DNA of 64,000 nucleotides from Pseudoruegeria sp. SK021 (lineage in GTDB: Bacteria; Pseudomonadota; Alphaproteobacteria; Rhodobacterales; Rhodobacteraceae). Position 1 is the stretch's first letter, and each line of letters opens with the position of its first letter. A program made the translations under genes and the position numbers. Positions 34,343 to 42,661 of this stretch are shown one piece after another. The DNA is taken from assembly GCF_002119405.1 (NCBI RefSeq), contig NZ_MTBG01000005.1, positions 62,001 through 126,000 of the forward strand, given 5' to 3'. Below the pieces are notes generated by a model. It was not told the origin of the DNA. It made no database searches and worked only from the letters and a program-made list of their open reading frames with translations.

Positions 34343-35734
34343 TTACTCATTGAAGAGGAATGTTTTTCCGGGTGTTGGCGTCCAGCCCGGATCGGTCCAA
34401 GCGATCATTTTTCCCGGGTTCATCAGGCCTTTCGGGTCCGTTTCTCGTTTAAAGGCAAGCTGGGTCAGATCTGGGCGCTTCATGCCGCCTTCCTCCAATG
34501 TGACGCGGTGGGGGTTAAACACGGGCAGGCCAAGCGTGCCTTCCAAAATGGTCACGATCTCTTCCAGCCGCTCTTCGCTGGTAAAGCGGATCAGCGGGAT
34601 GCCGACCGGAGTGACCACCCCATCAAAGCGGGTGAGTTCCAAATGGATCAGCACTTCGTCGCCAAAACGCGCTTTGACGCGATCAAGATCGTCCAAACAG
34701 GTGGCGCGTGGGAACATCATCTGAAGATAGGTCATCGCCGGATCCACCCGCAAGGCGCGCAGCGTTGTGTGGTTCCAGCCCAGTTCATAGGCGTGGGGCA
34801 GGCGGCGTGTGCTGGGATTTTGGTCGGCACGAAAGCGGATGCTGGCGCCGGTTCCTGCGATCATAGCCTCTAGCGCGGGCAAGGTATCGGCCGAGATCAT
34901 CGCCGCCAGAACCGCCTCGGTGGCGGGAACAAAATCGCGATGACGCAAGAAATAGGTCTGGCAGATCGCGGCCTCAAATACCGACAGCATGCGTTTGTCG
35001 ATGGCGGGGCTGTCGCCAATCGCCATGGCCAGTTCCGTCAGAGGCTCAAGCCGCTCAGCGCCGATCAGAACGTCCACCCAGTCTGTCGCCGGATCCAACG
35101 GGATCTCGACCTCGGTGATGACGCCATTCACGCCATAGGCATGTGAGGCTTTAGGAATATCTGCGCCGGTCAGGTCGATTTGGCGCGGCGTCTCTTCCAT
35201 CGTGGTCAGACGCAGGCGGCGGATATTGGCCGGGTTGCGCAATCCGCCCCAGCGAATGGCGCCAACACCGCTGGAGCCTCCCGCGATGAAGCCGCCGATG
35301 GTGGCGGTCTGGACTGTTGAGGGGAAAAGGCGGATTTCCTGTCCGGTGGCCCGGGCCGCTTTTTCCAGATCGGCAATGATCGCGCCAGATTGCGCGGTGA
35401 TGTGCCCGTGGCTCAGGTCGGTCACGGCAGTCAGGTGGCGCAGATGCAGGATGCAGCCCCCGGCCAGCGGCATCGCCTGCCCATAATTGCCAGTGCCGCT
35501 GCCGCGCACTGTCACCGGAACATTGTGCTGCCAGCAGGTTGCCAGAATGTGGCTGACCTCGGCCTCGGTGCGGGGGGAGACTACGAAATCTCCGGTCACA
35601 TCCGCCAATTGCCGCTTCAAGATCGGACTGTACCAAAAGAAATCCCGGCTTTTCTGCCGGACGGTGGCGGGGCTGTCTTCCAGATCAAACCGGGCGAGGG
35701 CAACCTTGCAGCCTGCGATATCTGTGGTGGTCAT
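34343..35734 (-). CDS. FAD-linked oxidase/dehydrogenase, GlcD/VAO family
   Basis: The 463-residue flavoprotein has a PP-loop FAD domain (VTVRGSGTGNYGQAMPLAGG near residue 75, then GGFIAGGSSGVGAIRWGGL) and a C-terminal cap ending in the FKRETDPKGLMNPGKMI motif of the vanillyl-alcohol oxidase family. Such enzymes oxidise hydroxy acids, alcohols or amines. The gene overlaps the amidohydrolase by four bases. The substrate is unknown; the context suggests an intermediate of a nitrogenous ring compound. Confidence 0.92.
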   Translation of the reverse strand: MTTTDIAGCKVALARFDLEDSPATVRQKSRDFFWYSPILKRQLADVTGDFVVSPRTEAEVSHILATCWQHNVPVTVRGSGTGNYGQAMPLAGGCILHLRHLTAVTDLSHGHITAQSGAIIADLEKAARATGQEIRLFPSTVQTATIGGFIAGGSSGVGAIRWGGLRNPANIRRLRLTTMEETPRQIDLTGADIPKASHAYGVNGVITEVEIPLDPATDWVDVLIGAERLEPLTELAMAIGDSPAIDKRMLSVFEAAICQTYFLRHRDFVPATEAVLAAMISADTLPALEAMIAGTGASIRFRADQNPSTRRLPHAYELGWNHTTLRALRVDPAMTYLQMMFPRATCLDDLDRVKARFGDEVLIHLELTRFDGVVTPVGIPLIRFTSEERLEEIVTILEGTLGLPVFNPHRVTLEEGGMKRPDLTQLAFKRETDPKGLMNPGKMIAWTDPGWTPTPGKTFLFNE

Positions 35735-37035
35735 AGCATGGCCTTTGCTGTTAGGGCGCGGCCCGGTTGCGGGGTAAGCGGCTGACCCCGGCGCAGGACA
35801 AGCCGTGTTTGCCCGCTGCCGGACAACAGGTCCACCCAGTCGGTGCCTGCGAAGATCGTCAGATCCGCTGCGTGCCCCGCCGTCAACCGCCCGGTCAGGT
35901 CCGAGCCTATGGCCTGCGCCGGTACACCCATCACCATATCGGCAAGGGCCGAAAGGTCTTGGTCAAGATGCGCGGTCTGGGCGGCGGTGCGCATCAGGTC
36001 AAGCATGTCGAAGTCGCCAAATGGCAGAAAAGCATCCTGAACGTTGTCAGACGCCAAACTGACGGGAATTCCCCTTGCCCGCATTTCGGTGATCGGCGCG
36101 ATGCCGCGTAGTCGCGGGGATACGCCCGGTTGCCGCGCTTGCAAGTAAAGGTTGGTGCGGGGCAGGGCGATCACGTGAATGCCCGCTTGGGCAATCTGAT
36201 CCAATTGCGCCGACAGGCCATCCGTTGATTGCGTCGACAGGGCGCAGCAATGCCCAGCCACAACGCGGCCACTGAACCCTGTTTCTAGAACCGCCTCTGC
36301 CAAAGAGGCAATGCCAGTTGCGCCTGGGTCGAGGGTTTCATCGACGTGGAAATCTGTGTCCAATCCATGCCGGTCCGCGGCCCGCAGGAACGCCCTCAGC
36401 TCGGACGCGGTCGCCATGCCGGGGGCAATAAACGCGCCAAGGACGCCGCCCCGCCGGGCCACTTGGGCGCAACGGTCTTCAAAATCAGGGTCCGCCACCC
36501 GCGACAGCGCAAACAGCGCGACGGGTTGGACCGCTATCTGGCCCGCATAACGCGCCGCAAGGTCGGCAACCACATCCCAAGCTACGGTGTCGTCGGGCAA
36601 TCCATAGGTGTCCAGATGGGTGCGGAGCGCCCCGGTCCCTTGCGCCACGGCGCGGGACAGGCCGCGCTCCATCCGGGTGTGAAGATCGTCGGCGGACCAG
36701 TTCGGCAGGTCCCGGCGCACCGTTTCAATCGCGCCAAACAAGGTGCCATCGGCCAGACCAGTGCGGCGCACCGTATAGGCCTTATCTAAGTGGACATGGG
36801 CATCGATGAATGGCGGCAATGCGGCATGCCCTGTCATATCGACCACAGGCAGATCTGCCGCCTCCGGCATAAGAGTGCCGTTGCTCAGCGCCACATCGGT
36901 CGTCCCAAACCCCTGTGCCACGTCCCGCATCCGAAGTCCGGCGGTCAAGGCAACCGGCACCCGCAGGTTGCGCAGCACACACCCTTGCGGATGGCGCTGC
37001 AGGCTCTGGCGAAGATGATCCAGCGCGGAGGTCAT
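35731..37035 (-). CDS. Amidohydrolase, cytosine deaminase/AtzC-like
   Basis: The 434-residue metal hydrolase has PFIDAHVHLDKAY (metal-binding HVH with the cytosine-deaminase-type DKAY), the later ligands in DFHVDET and VVAGHCCAL, and the catalytic Asp in LASDNVQDAFLPFG. Relatives deaminate cytosine or N-substituted triazines, hence an N-heterocycle or cyclic urea/amidine is a plausible substrate class. It overlaps the creatininase-like gene by four bases at its start and the FAD oxidase by four at its end. Confidence 0.92.
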   Translation of the reverse strand: MTSALDHLRQSLQRHPQGCVLRNLRVPVALTAGLRMRDVAQGFGTTDVALSNGTLMPEAADLPVVDMTGHAALPPFIDAHVHLDKAYTVRRTGLADGTLFGAIETVRRDLPNWSADDLHTRMERGLSRAVAQGTGALRTHLDTYGLPDDTVAWDVVADLAARYAGQIAVQPVALFALSRVADPDFEDRCAQVARRGGVLGAFIAPGMATASELRAFLRAADRHGLDTDFHVDETLDPGATGIASLAEAVLETGFSGRVVAGHCCALSTQSTDGLSAQLDQIAQAGIHVIALPRTNLYLQARQPGVSPRLRGIAPITEMRARGIPVSLASDNVQDAFLPFGDFDMLDLMRTAAQTAHLDQDLSALADMVMGVPAQAIGSDLTGRLTAGHAADLTIFAGTDWVDLLSGSGQTRLVLRRGQPLTPQPGRALTAKAML

Positions 37036-37823
37036 GTCAGGGGCTGCAATGTGTCAATCGGGTGGCGAGCGACCTCTGCCAGCAGTTGGGCATAGCGCCG
37101 CGCCGCATGGTTGACGATGGCCGACCCAATTTCGGCCGAGGCCGCGGCCGCATCGCCTGCCACACCGTCAGCATGCAAGTCTTGCGCCACCCATCCTGCC
37201 GAAACAGGGCCGAGCAGACGCAGTACCTCGTTGTGTTCTGCAACCTCGCGGGACGTGGGCACAAAGTTCCGCGCCGCGCTCATCTCGACCAACTCGGGCC
37301 GGAAATGCAGCATTGCGGCGGTCTCGACCAGCCCGCCATGCACGCCATCCCGGGCCTCGGCCACTGAGACCAGCCCGGTCGGAAATCCCATCGTGACCCA
37401 GCCTGCCGACACCGCAAACAGCCCCAGTTCAATCCGCAACTGGCGACATGCGATCTGCAGAACGGGGACGTTGCCGCCATGGGCATTTAAAAAGACCACC
37501 CGGCGCAGACCCGCCCGCGCCACGCCGCGCCCAACCGCCAAAAGCGTCGCCAGCAGGGTTTGCGCGTCAATTGTGACCGTGCCCGGGAAGGACAAATGTT
37601 CGTCTGATTTGGCATAGGCAATCGCCGGAAGCACCAGCACATGGGCGTCTTGGGTGGCCTCTGCCGCGCTGCGCGCCATGCCTTCCGCCAAGACCAAATC
37701 CGTCGACACCGGCAAATGCGGCCCATGCTGTTCCATCGCGCCGACCGGGACGAGGGCGACCGTGTCGGGGGGCAAGTCAGAGAATTCGGTGGTCCGTAGA
37801 TCGGACCAGAAGGCATGAGACAT
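37032..37823 (-). CDS. Creatininase-family hydrolase
   Basis: The 263-residue protein has the creatininase fold motifs: VGAMEQHGPHLPVSTD with metal-binding Glu and His, IAYAKSDEHLSFPGTVTI, VFLNAHGGN and GVHGGLVETAAML, all with the expected metal ligands. The family includes creatininase, FAPy deformylase and MftE-like peptidases, so it opens cyclic amides or cleaves formamides. I start it at ATG 37823; the frame runs to 37940 without support. It is the first gene of an eight-gene unit ending in folD, and an inverted-repeat block lies 18-40 bases upstream. Confidence 0.92.
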   Translation of the reverse strand: MSHAFWSDLRTTEFSDLPPDTVALVPVGAMEQHGPHLPVSTDLVLAEGMARSAAEATQDAHVLVLPAIAYAKSDEHLSFPGTVTIDAQTLLATLLAVGRGVARAGLRRVVFLNAHGGNVPVLQIACRQLRIELGLFAVSAGWVTMGFPTGLVSVAEARDGVHGGLVETAAMLHFRPELVEMSAARNFVPTSREVAEHNEVLRLLGPVSAGWVAQDLHADGVAGDAAAASAEIGSAIVNHAARRYAQLLAEVARHPIDTLQPLT

Positions 37824-37841
37824 AAGAAATCCAGAATTTGC

Positions 37842-37863
37842 TCGATTATCGAACTGATGTTCG
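37842..37863. promoter_or_regulatory. Candidate IclR operator upstream of the creatininase operon
   Basis: Two overlapping inverted repeats are present: TCGAT-T-ATCGA at 37842-37852 and CGAAC-TGAT-GTTCG at 37850-37863. They lie 18 to 40 bases before the first codon of the operon and about 230 bases before the divergent IclR gene. Binding by the IclR protein is inferred. Confidence 0.5.
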
Positions 37864-38092
37864 TATATAGATCGATCCGTGCCGGGTCCGGTCAAGATCG
37901 GCGCAACCAAGGCCGGTGCTGCACCGCAGGTTCGCCCCAATTAAAGGCGAGAATTCCACCTGCCGCACAAATATTTTGCATTGGCTGATTCCGGTTTGGC
38001 ACAAGCCGCCACGATGATGTCTTTGCGGCCGAATTTGGCATTCGCTGCGAAACCACGTGGCAGACACGCCGCCGTAGTAGAGTGAGGCAAGG

Positions 38093-38863
38093 ATGAGCGA
38101 AGACACCGCGACGGTTGGCGCAGAGATTTCATTGACGTTCCAAAAGGGGTTGCGCGTTCTTGAGGCCTATCTCGATGGATCGGTTTCCCTGTCGTCCTCC
38201 GAAATCGCGACCCGAACAGGATTGAACCGGTCGGTGGCCCGTCGATTGATCCGGACGTTGGTGCAGGCCGGGTATCTGACCGAAGACCGGGGGCGCTATG
38301 CGATGACGGTGCGGGTGTTGCGGCTGACGCAAGGCTTTACCGGTGGGCGCGGATTGGCACAGGTGATCCAACCGATCCTGCGGCTTGCATCCCATGACAT
38401 CGGCGACGCGGTCTCATTCTCGATGCAGGACGAGACCGAAGCCGTCTATGTCGCGCATGCCTTCATGCCGTCGCGGTTCACGCTGAACCGGGTCACCGTT
38501 GGATCGCGCGTGCCGCTGTTGCCGACAGCGGTTGGCCGGGCGATTTTGGCGTTCTTGCCCGAAGACGAAGCCGACCGGATCCAAACTGCGGTTCCGCCCC
38601 CGCTTTATACGGAACAGACAGAAACCCGGCTTCCGGTGATCCGCACGCTGTTGGCCGAAACCCGCGCGGCAGGGTACGCCTATGTTCAGTCGGAATATGT
38701 CGAAGGCGTCAGTTCGTTGGCGGTGCCGGTCTTTCGCCCCGATGGCGCGGTCGTCGGGGCTGTGTCGGTCATCTTTTCGCAGGGTGAACACAATGATCAG
38801 GACCGTAGCCGCATCGTGACGCGGCTGCGACAGTGCAGTGCAGATGTGGGGGCGTCGTTTTGA
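38093..38863 (+). CDS. IclR-family transcriptional regulator
   Basis: The 256-residue protein has an N-terminal winged helix (SSSEIATRTGLNRSVARRLIRTLVQAGYLTED) and a C-terminal IclR effector domain (VGSRVPLLPTAVGRAILAFLP, later YVQSEYVEGVSSLAVPVFRPDGAVVGAVSV). GAGGCAAGG stands before ATG 38093. It is divergent from the creatininase operon and overlaps the following FolD-like gene. It likely senses the substrate or an intermediate of that pathway. Confidence 0.93.
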   Translation: MSEDTATVGAEISLTFQKGLRVLEAYLDGSVSLSSSEIATRTGLNRSVARRLIRTLVQAGYLTEDRGRYAMTVRVLRLTQGFTGGRGLAQVIQPILRLASHDIGDAVSFSMQDETEAVYVAHAFMPSRFTLNRVTVGSRVPLLPTAVGRAILAFLPEDEADRIQTAVPPPLYTEQTETRLPVIRTLLAETRAAGYAYVQSEYVEGVSSLAVPVFRPDGAVVGAVSVIFSQGEHNDQDRSRIVTRLRQCSADVGASF

Positions 38864-39678
38864 CCAAGGTTGTCACCGGCACAGACCTAGCCGCGCGGAT
38901 CAACATGCAAACCGCGCGGCGCTTGGCCCAGTTGCCGCAGCCTGCGCGACTGACGGTCCTTAGCGACGGCAGCGGCCCGGCCGCCGCCTATGCACAGCGG
39001 ATCACCGGCGCGGGCGACCGGCTTGGGATCGCGGTGACGCTTTTGGGCTATTCGGACCGAACACTGGTGGATCTGGCGCAGGGGGATGAACCGGTTCTGG
39101 CGCTTTTGCCGCTGCCAGACGGACTGACCCGGGCCATGCTGTCCGAGGCCATCGGGGCCGACCGCGATGTGGAAGGGCTGCACCCGGCGCATCTGGGTCA
39201 GCTGGTGCTTGCGTCGCCAACTTTGGTGCCGCCGACGGCACAAGCTGCGCTGTATTTGGCTGAAGCACTGGCCGGGACGTTGAAAGGCAAGACCGTCACG
39301 GTGGTCGGCGCCTCTGCGGTGGTTGGCTGTCCGTTGACGCTGCTGTTGCTTGCGGCAGAAGCGACGGTCAGTGTCGCCCATGCCGCCACCGGGGATCTAA
39401 TCGCTTTGACCCACGCGGCCGATATCGTGATCAGCGCAGCCGGAGTGCCCGGCTTGATCACTGCGGCGCATATCCGTCCGGGGGCGATCATCGTCGATGT
39501 CGGCCTCACCCGGACGGATGCCGGTCTTTGCGGCGATGTGGATATCACCTCGGTCATGGGCAAAGCCGCGGCACGGACCCATGTGCCGGATGGTGTCGGC
39601 CCGGTGACCACCGCCTGTCTGATGCGCAATGTGGTTGATCTGGCCGCGCGCAAACAGGACCCGACAAACCGCGCCTAA
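38860..39678 (+). CDS. FolD-like protein lacking the FolD catalytic residues
   Basis: The 272-residue protein has the FolD outline: GLHPAHLGQL, the Rossmann NADP motif VTVVGASAVVGCPLTLLLL, DIVISAAGVPGLI, and the terminal DGVGPVTTACLMRNVV. At the active site it differs. The YVxxK lysine is Ile48 (YAQRI), the VQLPLP glutamine is Leu (LALLPLP), the VDG Asp is Glu (VEG), and PCTP reads PPTA. I start at TTG 38860, which overlaps the IclR stop (TTGA); the upstream ATG lies inside iclR. It may be a methylene-H4F dehydrogenase without cyclohydrolase, a binder of another pterin, or an inactive partner. Confidence 0.85.
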   Translation: MTKVVTGTDLAARINMQTARRLAQLPQPARLTVLSDGSGPAAAYAQRITGAGDRLGIAVTLLGYSDRTLVDLAQGDEPVLALLPLPDGLTRAMLSEAIGADRDVEGLHPAHLGQLVLASPTLVPPTAQAALYLAEALAGTLKGKTVTVVGASAVVGCPLTLLLLAAEATVSVAHAATGDLIALTHAADIVISAAGVPGLITAAHIRPGAIIVDVGLTRTDAGLCGDVDITSVMGKAAARTHVPDGVGPVTTACLMRNVVDLAARKQDPTNRA

Positions 39679-39769
39679 ACGCGATTGCGGTCATCCTGCC
39701 GTGCGATGGGCTGCGGGGATTTTGGCCTTTGTTGCATAGGTCAGGCGTCTTTCCCCGCCCAGGCGCGGT

Positions 39770-40900
39770 TCAGTTCAGATCCGAGACGTCGGTCCAGTTG
39801 TCGTTCTTGCGGATCACCTCGATGATCTGCTGATACTGGCTGCCATCTTTGAAGGTCGGGTAAGGATCGACCGGTTCACCGGAAATGTCCTTGACGAATT
39901 CCCGCGCCAGATAGTGCCAGCATTGCTCCGTCTCGCCGGTCACGTCCGGCGTCGCCGCAACGATATCCTGGGGCAAGGGCAGATCCTGCCAGGTTTTATC
40001 AGCGCCGTAATAGGACAACTGACCGCTGCCGTAATGACCCTTGATATAGATCGCGCCCTTGGTGCCATAGATCACGATATGATCGTCGTGGAAGCGCGGC
40101 ACCAGCCCGCCATGCTTGAACAGCACCGAGACCGGCTTTTCGGCAAACGGGCTCTCAATTTGGGCCAGAACGGTGTAGGACCATTCCACGTCGCTCTCTC
40201 CCCATTTCAGCGCTGGATCGTTCAGGTCCTTGGGGATGAAGTTGCGCCGGGTGGCGAAATTATGGACCCCATCGACAATCGGGGCACGGCCCAGATCGTC
40301 GCGAACCTCGCCGATGATCTTCAGGATCTTCTCGCCGACCACAGCCGCCGCGATGGACAGGGTGTGGGTGAAGTTGTTGTTCAACCGGCCACCGCCGTCT
40401 TTCTTGCGGTGCGACCAGCCAAAGGGAATGTCGCGTTCGAGATTGAAATGCGAGATGCATTCGATCTCAACCGGCTCACCGATTGCGCCCTCGGCAACCA
40501 GCCGCTTGGCGTGCTGCACGCTGGGGGCGTAGCGGAAGCTGGCGGCATAGGCCGTCTTGACGCCCTTCGCTTCGGCCAGTTGGTACAGTTCGATCGCGGT
40601 GTCGGCGCTTTCGGTCATCGGCTTGTCGCAAAAGACGTGGCACCCGGCGGCGATGGCTTGCTTGATCGGCACGTAATGGGCGCCGCCCGGGGTCGCAATT
40701 GAGACAATGTCGGGCTTGCAAGTGTCCAGCGCCTCTTGCCAGTCGGTGCCTGCGTAAGGGATGCCCATCTGTGCGGCCACCTCGGTGACAACCTTCGGCG
40801 TGCGGCCCACGATGCCGACTACCTCGGCCCCGGCCCCCCGAAACGCATCCGCATGGCCTTGCCCGGCAAAACCGGTTCCCGAAATCAAGACTTTCAACAT
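39770..40900 (-). CDS. Gfo/Idh/MocA-family NAD(P)-dependent oxidoreductase
   Basis: The 376-residue protein has an N-terminal Rossmann motif LISGTGFAGQGHADAFRGAGAEVVG and the family signature CDKPMTESADTAIELYQLAE, whose Lys is catalytic. The C-terminal domain contains IECISHFNLERDIPFGWSHRKKDGGG. The family oxidises sugars, inositols or sugar derivatives. It lies downstream of an LplA-like binding protein on the same strand, which suggests a carbohydrate-related locus. Confidence 0.93.
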   Translation of the reverse strand: MLKVLISGTGFAGQGHADAFRGAGAEVVGIVGRTPKVVTEVAAQMGIPYAGTDWQEALDTCKPDIVSIATPGGAHYVPIKQAIAAGCHVFCDKPMTESADTAIELYQLAEAKGVKTAYAASFRYAPSVQHAKRLVAEGAIGEPVEIECISHFNLERDIPFGWSHRKKDGGGRLNNNFTHTLSIAAAVVGEKILKIIGEVRDDLGRAPIVDGVHNFATRRNFIPKDLNDPALKWGESDVEWSYTVLAQIESPFAEKPVSVLFKHGGLVPRFHDDHIVIYGTKGAIYIKGHYGSGQLSYYGADKTWQDLPLPQDIVAATPDVTGETEQCWHYLAREFVKDISGEPVDPYPTFKDGSQYQQIIEVIRKNDNWTDVSDLN

Positions 40901-40966
40901 CGCTATCCTATTTTCTGCCTGAGAAGGCCGGTGATCTGTCGTGGGTCAGCCATGGCTGCCTGTGCA

Positions 40967-40998
40967 ATAGGGCGGGGCAGCCCGCCGCCGCGCCCTAT
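40967..40998 (-). terminator. Stem-loop behind the LplA-like binding-protein gene
   Basis: ATAGGGCG (40967-40974) pairs with CGCCCTAT (40991-40998), 20 bases downstream of the minus-strand stop. There is no T-run. Confidence 0.55.
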
Positions 40999-41018
40999 CT
41001 GTGTTTAAGATGAGGGGA

Positions 41019-42584
41019 TCAGTCGTATTGACGCGCGTAGGCGTCGTTCATGACCTCTAGAACGTCCGTATATCCCATCTTGTTCAAGGTGGCGATGTAG
41101 GCGTCCCACTCGGCATTGATGTCGCCGGTGCCAAGCACCCAAGCCTGCTGACGTTCCAGCATATAGGACTGGATCGACGGCCAATACCGGTCATAGACCG
41201 CCTGTTCATCCTTGTTGAACGCAACACCGAGGAACTGGTCTACCAGCAAGTCTTCGGAATCGTAGAGTTCGATGCCTTCGCGGGCAGCTGGCGCGGTCCA
41301 CTGCCACTCATAGCGGTAGTCCTGCCAGAAGCCTTTCTTGATCTGCGCACCCATATCCCAAAGCTGGCTGTTCACCGCCCGATCGCTGTTCAGAACCGCG
41401 TCCTTGAAGACCGGCTCGCCGTCGATCATGTCCCAGGTTTGACCTTCGACGCCGAAGTTCGACAACAACCGGCCGGTTTCGGTGAACCAGAAGTCGAAAT
41501 ACTTAATCGTTTCGACCGGGTGGGCGTTGCTGTGACTGATGGCCCAGCCATCCGGTTTGATCGGGATGCGGCGGTGCTCTTCGATCCGCTTGCCGCTGAC
41601 CGATTCCGGCGGCAGGAAGGGGATGAAGTTGAAGCCTTCGACCTTGTCCTGAAGCGCGGCGTTATAACCCGAAGTTGAGGCGAACCAGTCATGGGTCATA
41701 CCGCCCAAGTTTTCCGACAGAAGATAATCCCGGGCCGAGGTGCCCCGCGTGAAGACTTCGGGGTCGATCAGGCCTTCGCCATACCATTTTGCGACATTGG
41801 CCAAGCCGTCACGATAGGTGTCCTGCGCGTAGGGATGCACCACCTTGCCGTCATCGCTGACCAGAAAATCATGTGGTGTGTCCGACCCGGACGACCGCCC
41901 ATCCCAGAGGGTCACCAGCCGGATGACTTCTTCCCAGTCGCGCACGAACAAAGGGATTTCATCCTTCACGCCGTTGCCGTTGGGATCCTGATCGCGGAAA
42001 GCCACCAGCACGTCGTATAATTCATCGACGTTCTGCGGTTGTTCGAGGCCCAGTTTGTCCAGCCAATCCTGCCGGATGAAATAGGCCCGCCCGTATTTGC
42101 CGTCGGGCAGATACGGAATGTAGTACATGTTGCCGTCATAGGCCGAGATCGCCTGCCGCAGTTCTGGGCGTTCGTCGAAGAAGGCTTTGATGTGCGGCGC
42201 GTGCTCGTCGATCAGATCGTTCAGCGGCAGAAAGGCCCCTTGCGGACCGTATTCGTTCACGGGTTGTTTGATCAGTTGGCTGCCCACAATGTCCGGCAAG
42301 TTGCCGCTGGCCAACAGTAGGTTCATTGCCTCATAGGGATCGACCGAGTTTTTGCCCGAGGTCCGGTCGATCAGGTAGATGTTGGTCAATTCCCGCGCGG
42401 CTTCTTCGACCGGGTAAATTTCGCTGGCATTGCCGCCGACGCCATATCCCTGCGCCCGGTCCCAATGCATGTGGATGGTCAGTTCCAGCGGTTCGTCCGT
42501 GATCCGCAGATCTTCTTGGGCCATGGCCGTTGTGACCAGGCATGTGCTGCCCAGAATGGCTGAAGCCAGTGATAGTTTACGCAT
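41019..42584 (-). CDS. Extracellular solute-binding protein family 1, LplA-like (no permeases nearby)
   Basis: The 521-residue protein has a signal peptide (ASAILGSTCLVTTAMAQ) and the long form of family 1 binding proteins, with NPYEAMNLLLASGNLPDIVG-type text (here DPYEAMNLLLASGNLPDIV), PLNDLIDEHAPHI and DQDPNGNGVKDEIP, a calcium-binding-like motif of LplA/LipO relatives. These bind oligosaccharides such as pectin or alginate fragments. No ABC permease or ATPase adjoins; only a Gfo/Idh/MocA gene and a GntR gene do, so its transporter must be elsewhere or lost. Confidence 0.9.
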   Translation of the reverse strand: MRKLSLASAILGSTCLVTTAMAQEDLRITDEPLELTIHMHWDRAQGYGVGGNASEIYPVEEAARELTNIYLIDRTSGKNSVDPYEAMNLLLASGNLPDIVGSQLIKQPVNEYGPQGAFLPLNDLIDEHAPHIKAFFDERPELRQAISAYDGNMYYIPYLPDGKYGRAYFIRQDWLDKLGLEQPQNVDELYDVLVAFRDQDPNGNGVKDEIPLFVRDWEEVIRLVTLWDGRSSGSDTPHDFLVSDDGKVVHPYAQDTYRDGLANVAKWYGEGLIDPEVFTRGTSARDYLLSENLGGMTHDWFASTSGYNAALQDKVEGFNFIPFLPPESVSGKRIEEHRRIPIKPDGWAISHSNAHPVETIKYFDFWFTETGRLLSNFGVEGQTWDMIDGEPVFKDAVLNSDRAVNSQLWDMGAQIKKGFWQDYRYEWQWTAPAAREGIELYDSEDLLVDQFLGVAFNKDEQAVYDRYWPSIQSYMLERQQAWVLGTGDINAEWDAYIATLNKMGYTDVLEVMNDAYARQYD

Positions 42585-42661
42585 AGTGTCCTCCCTATCG
42601 TTTCGTTCAACTCGTCCGCGATCCCCTTCCCAGTGATCGCAACGCTTTCTGTCTGTCGCCG

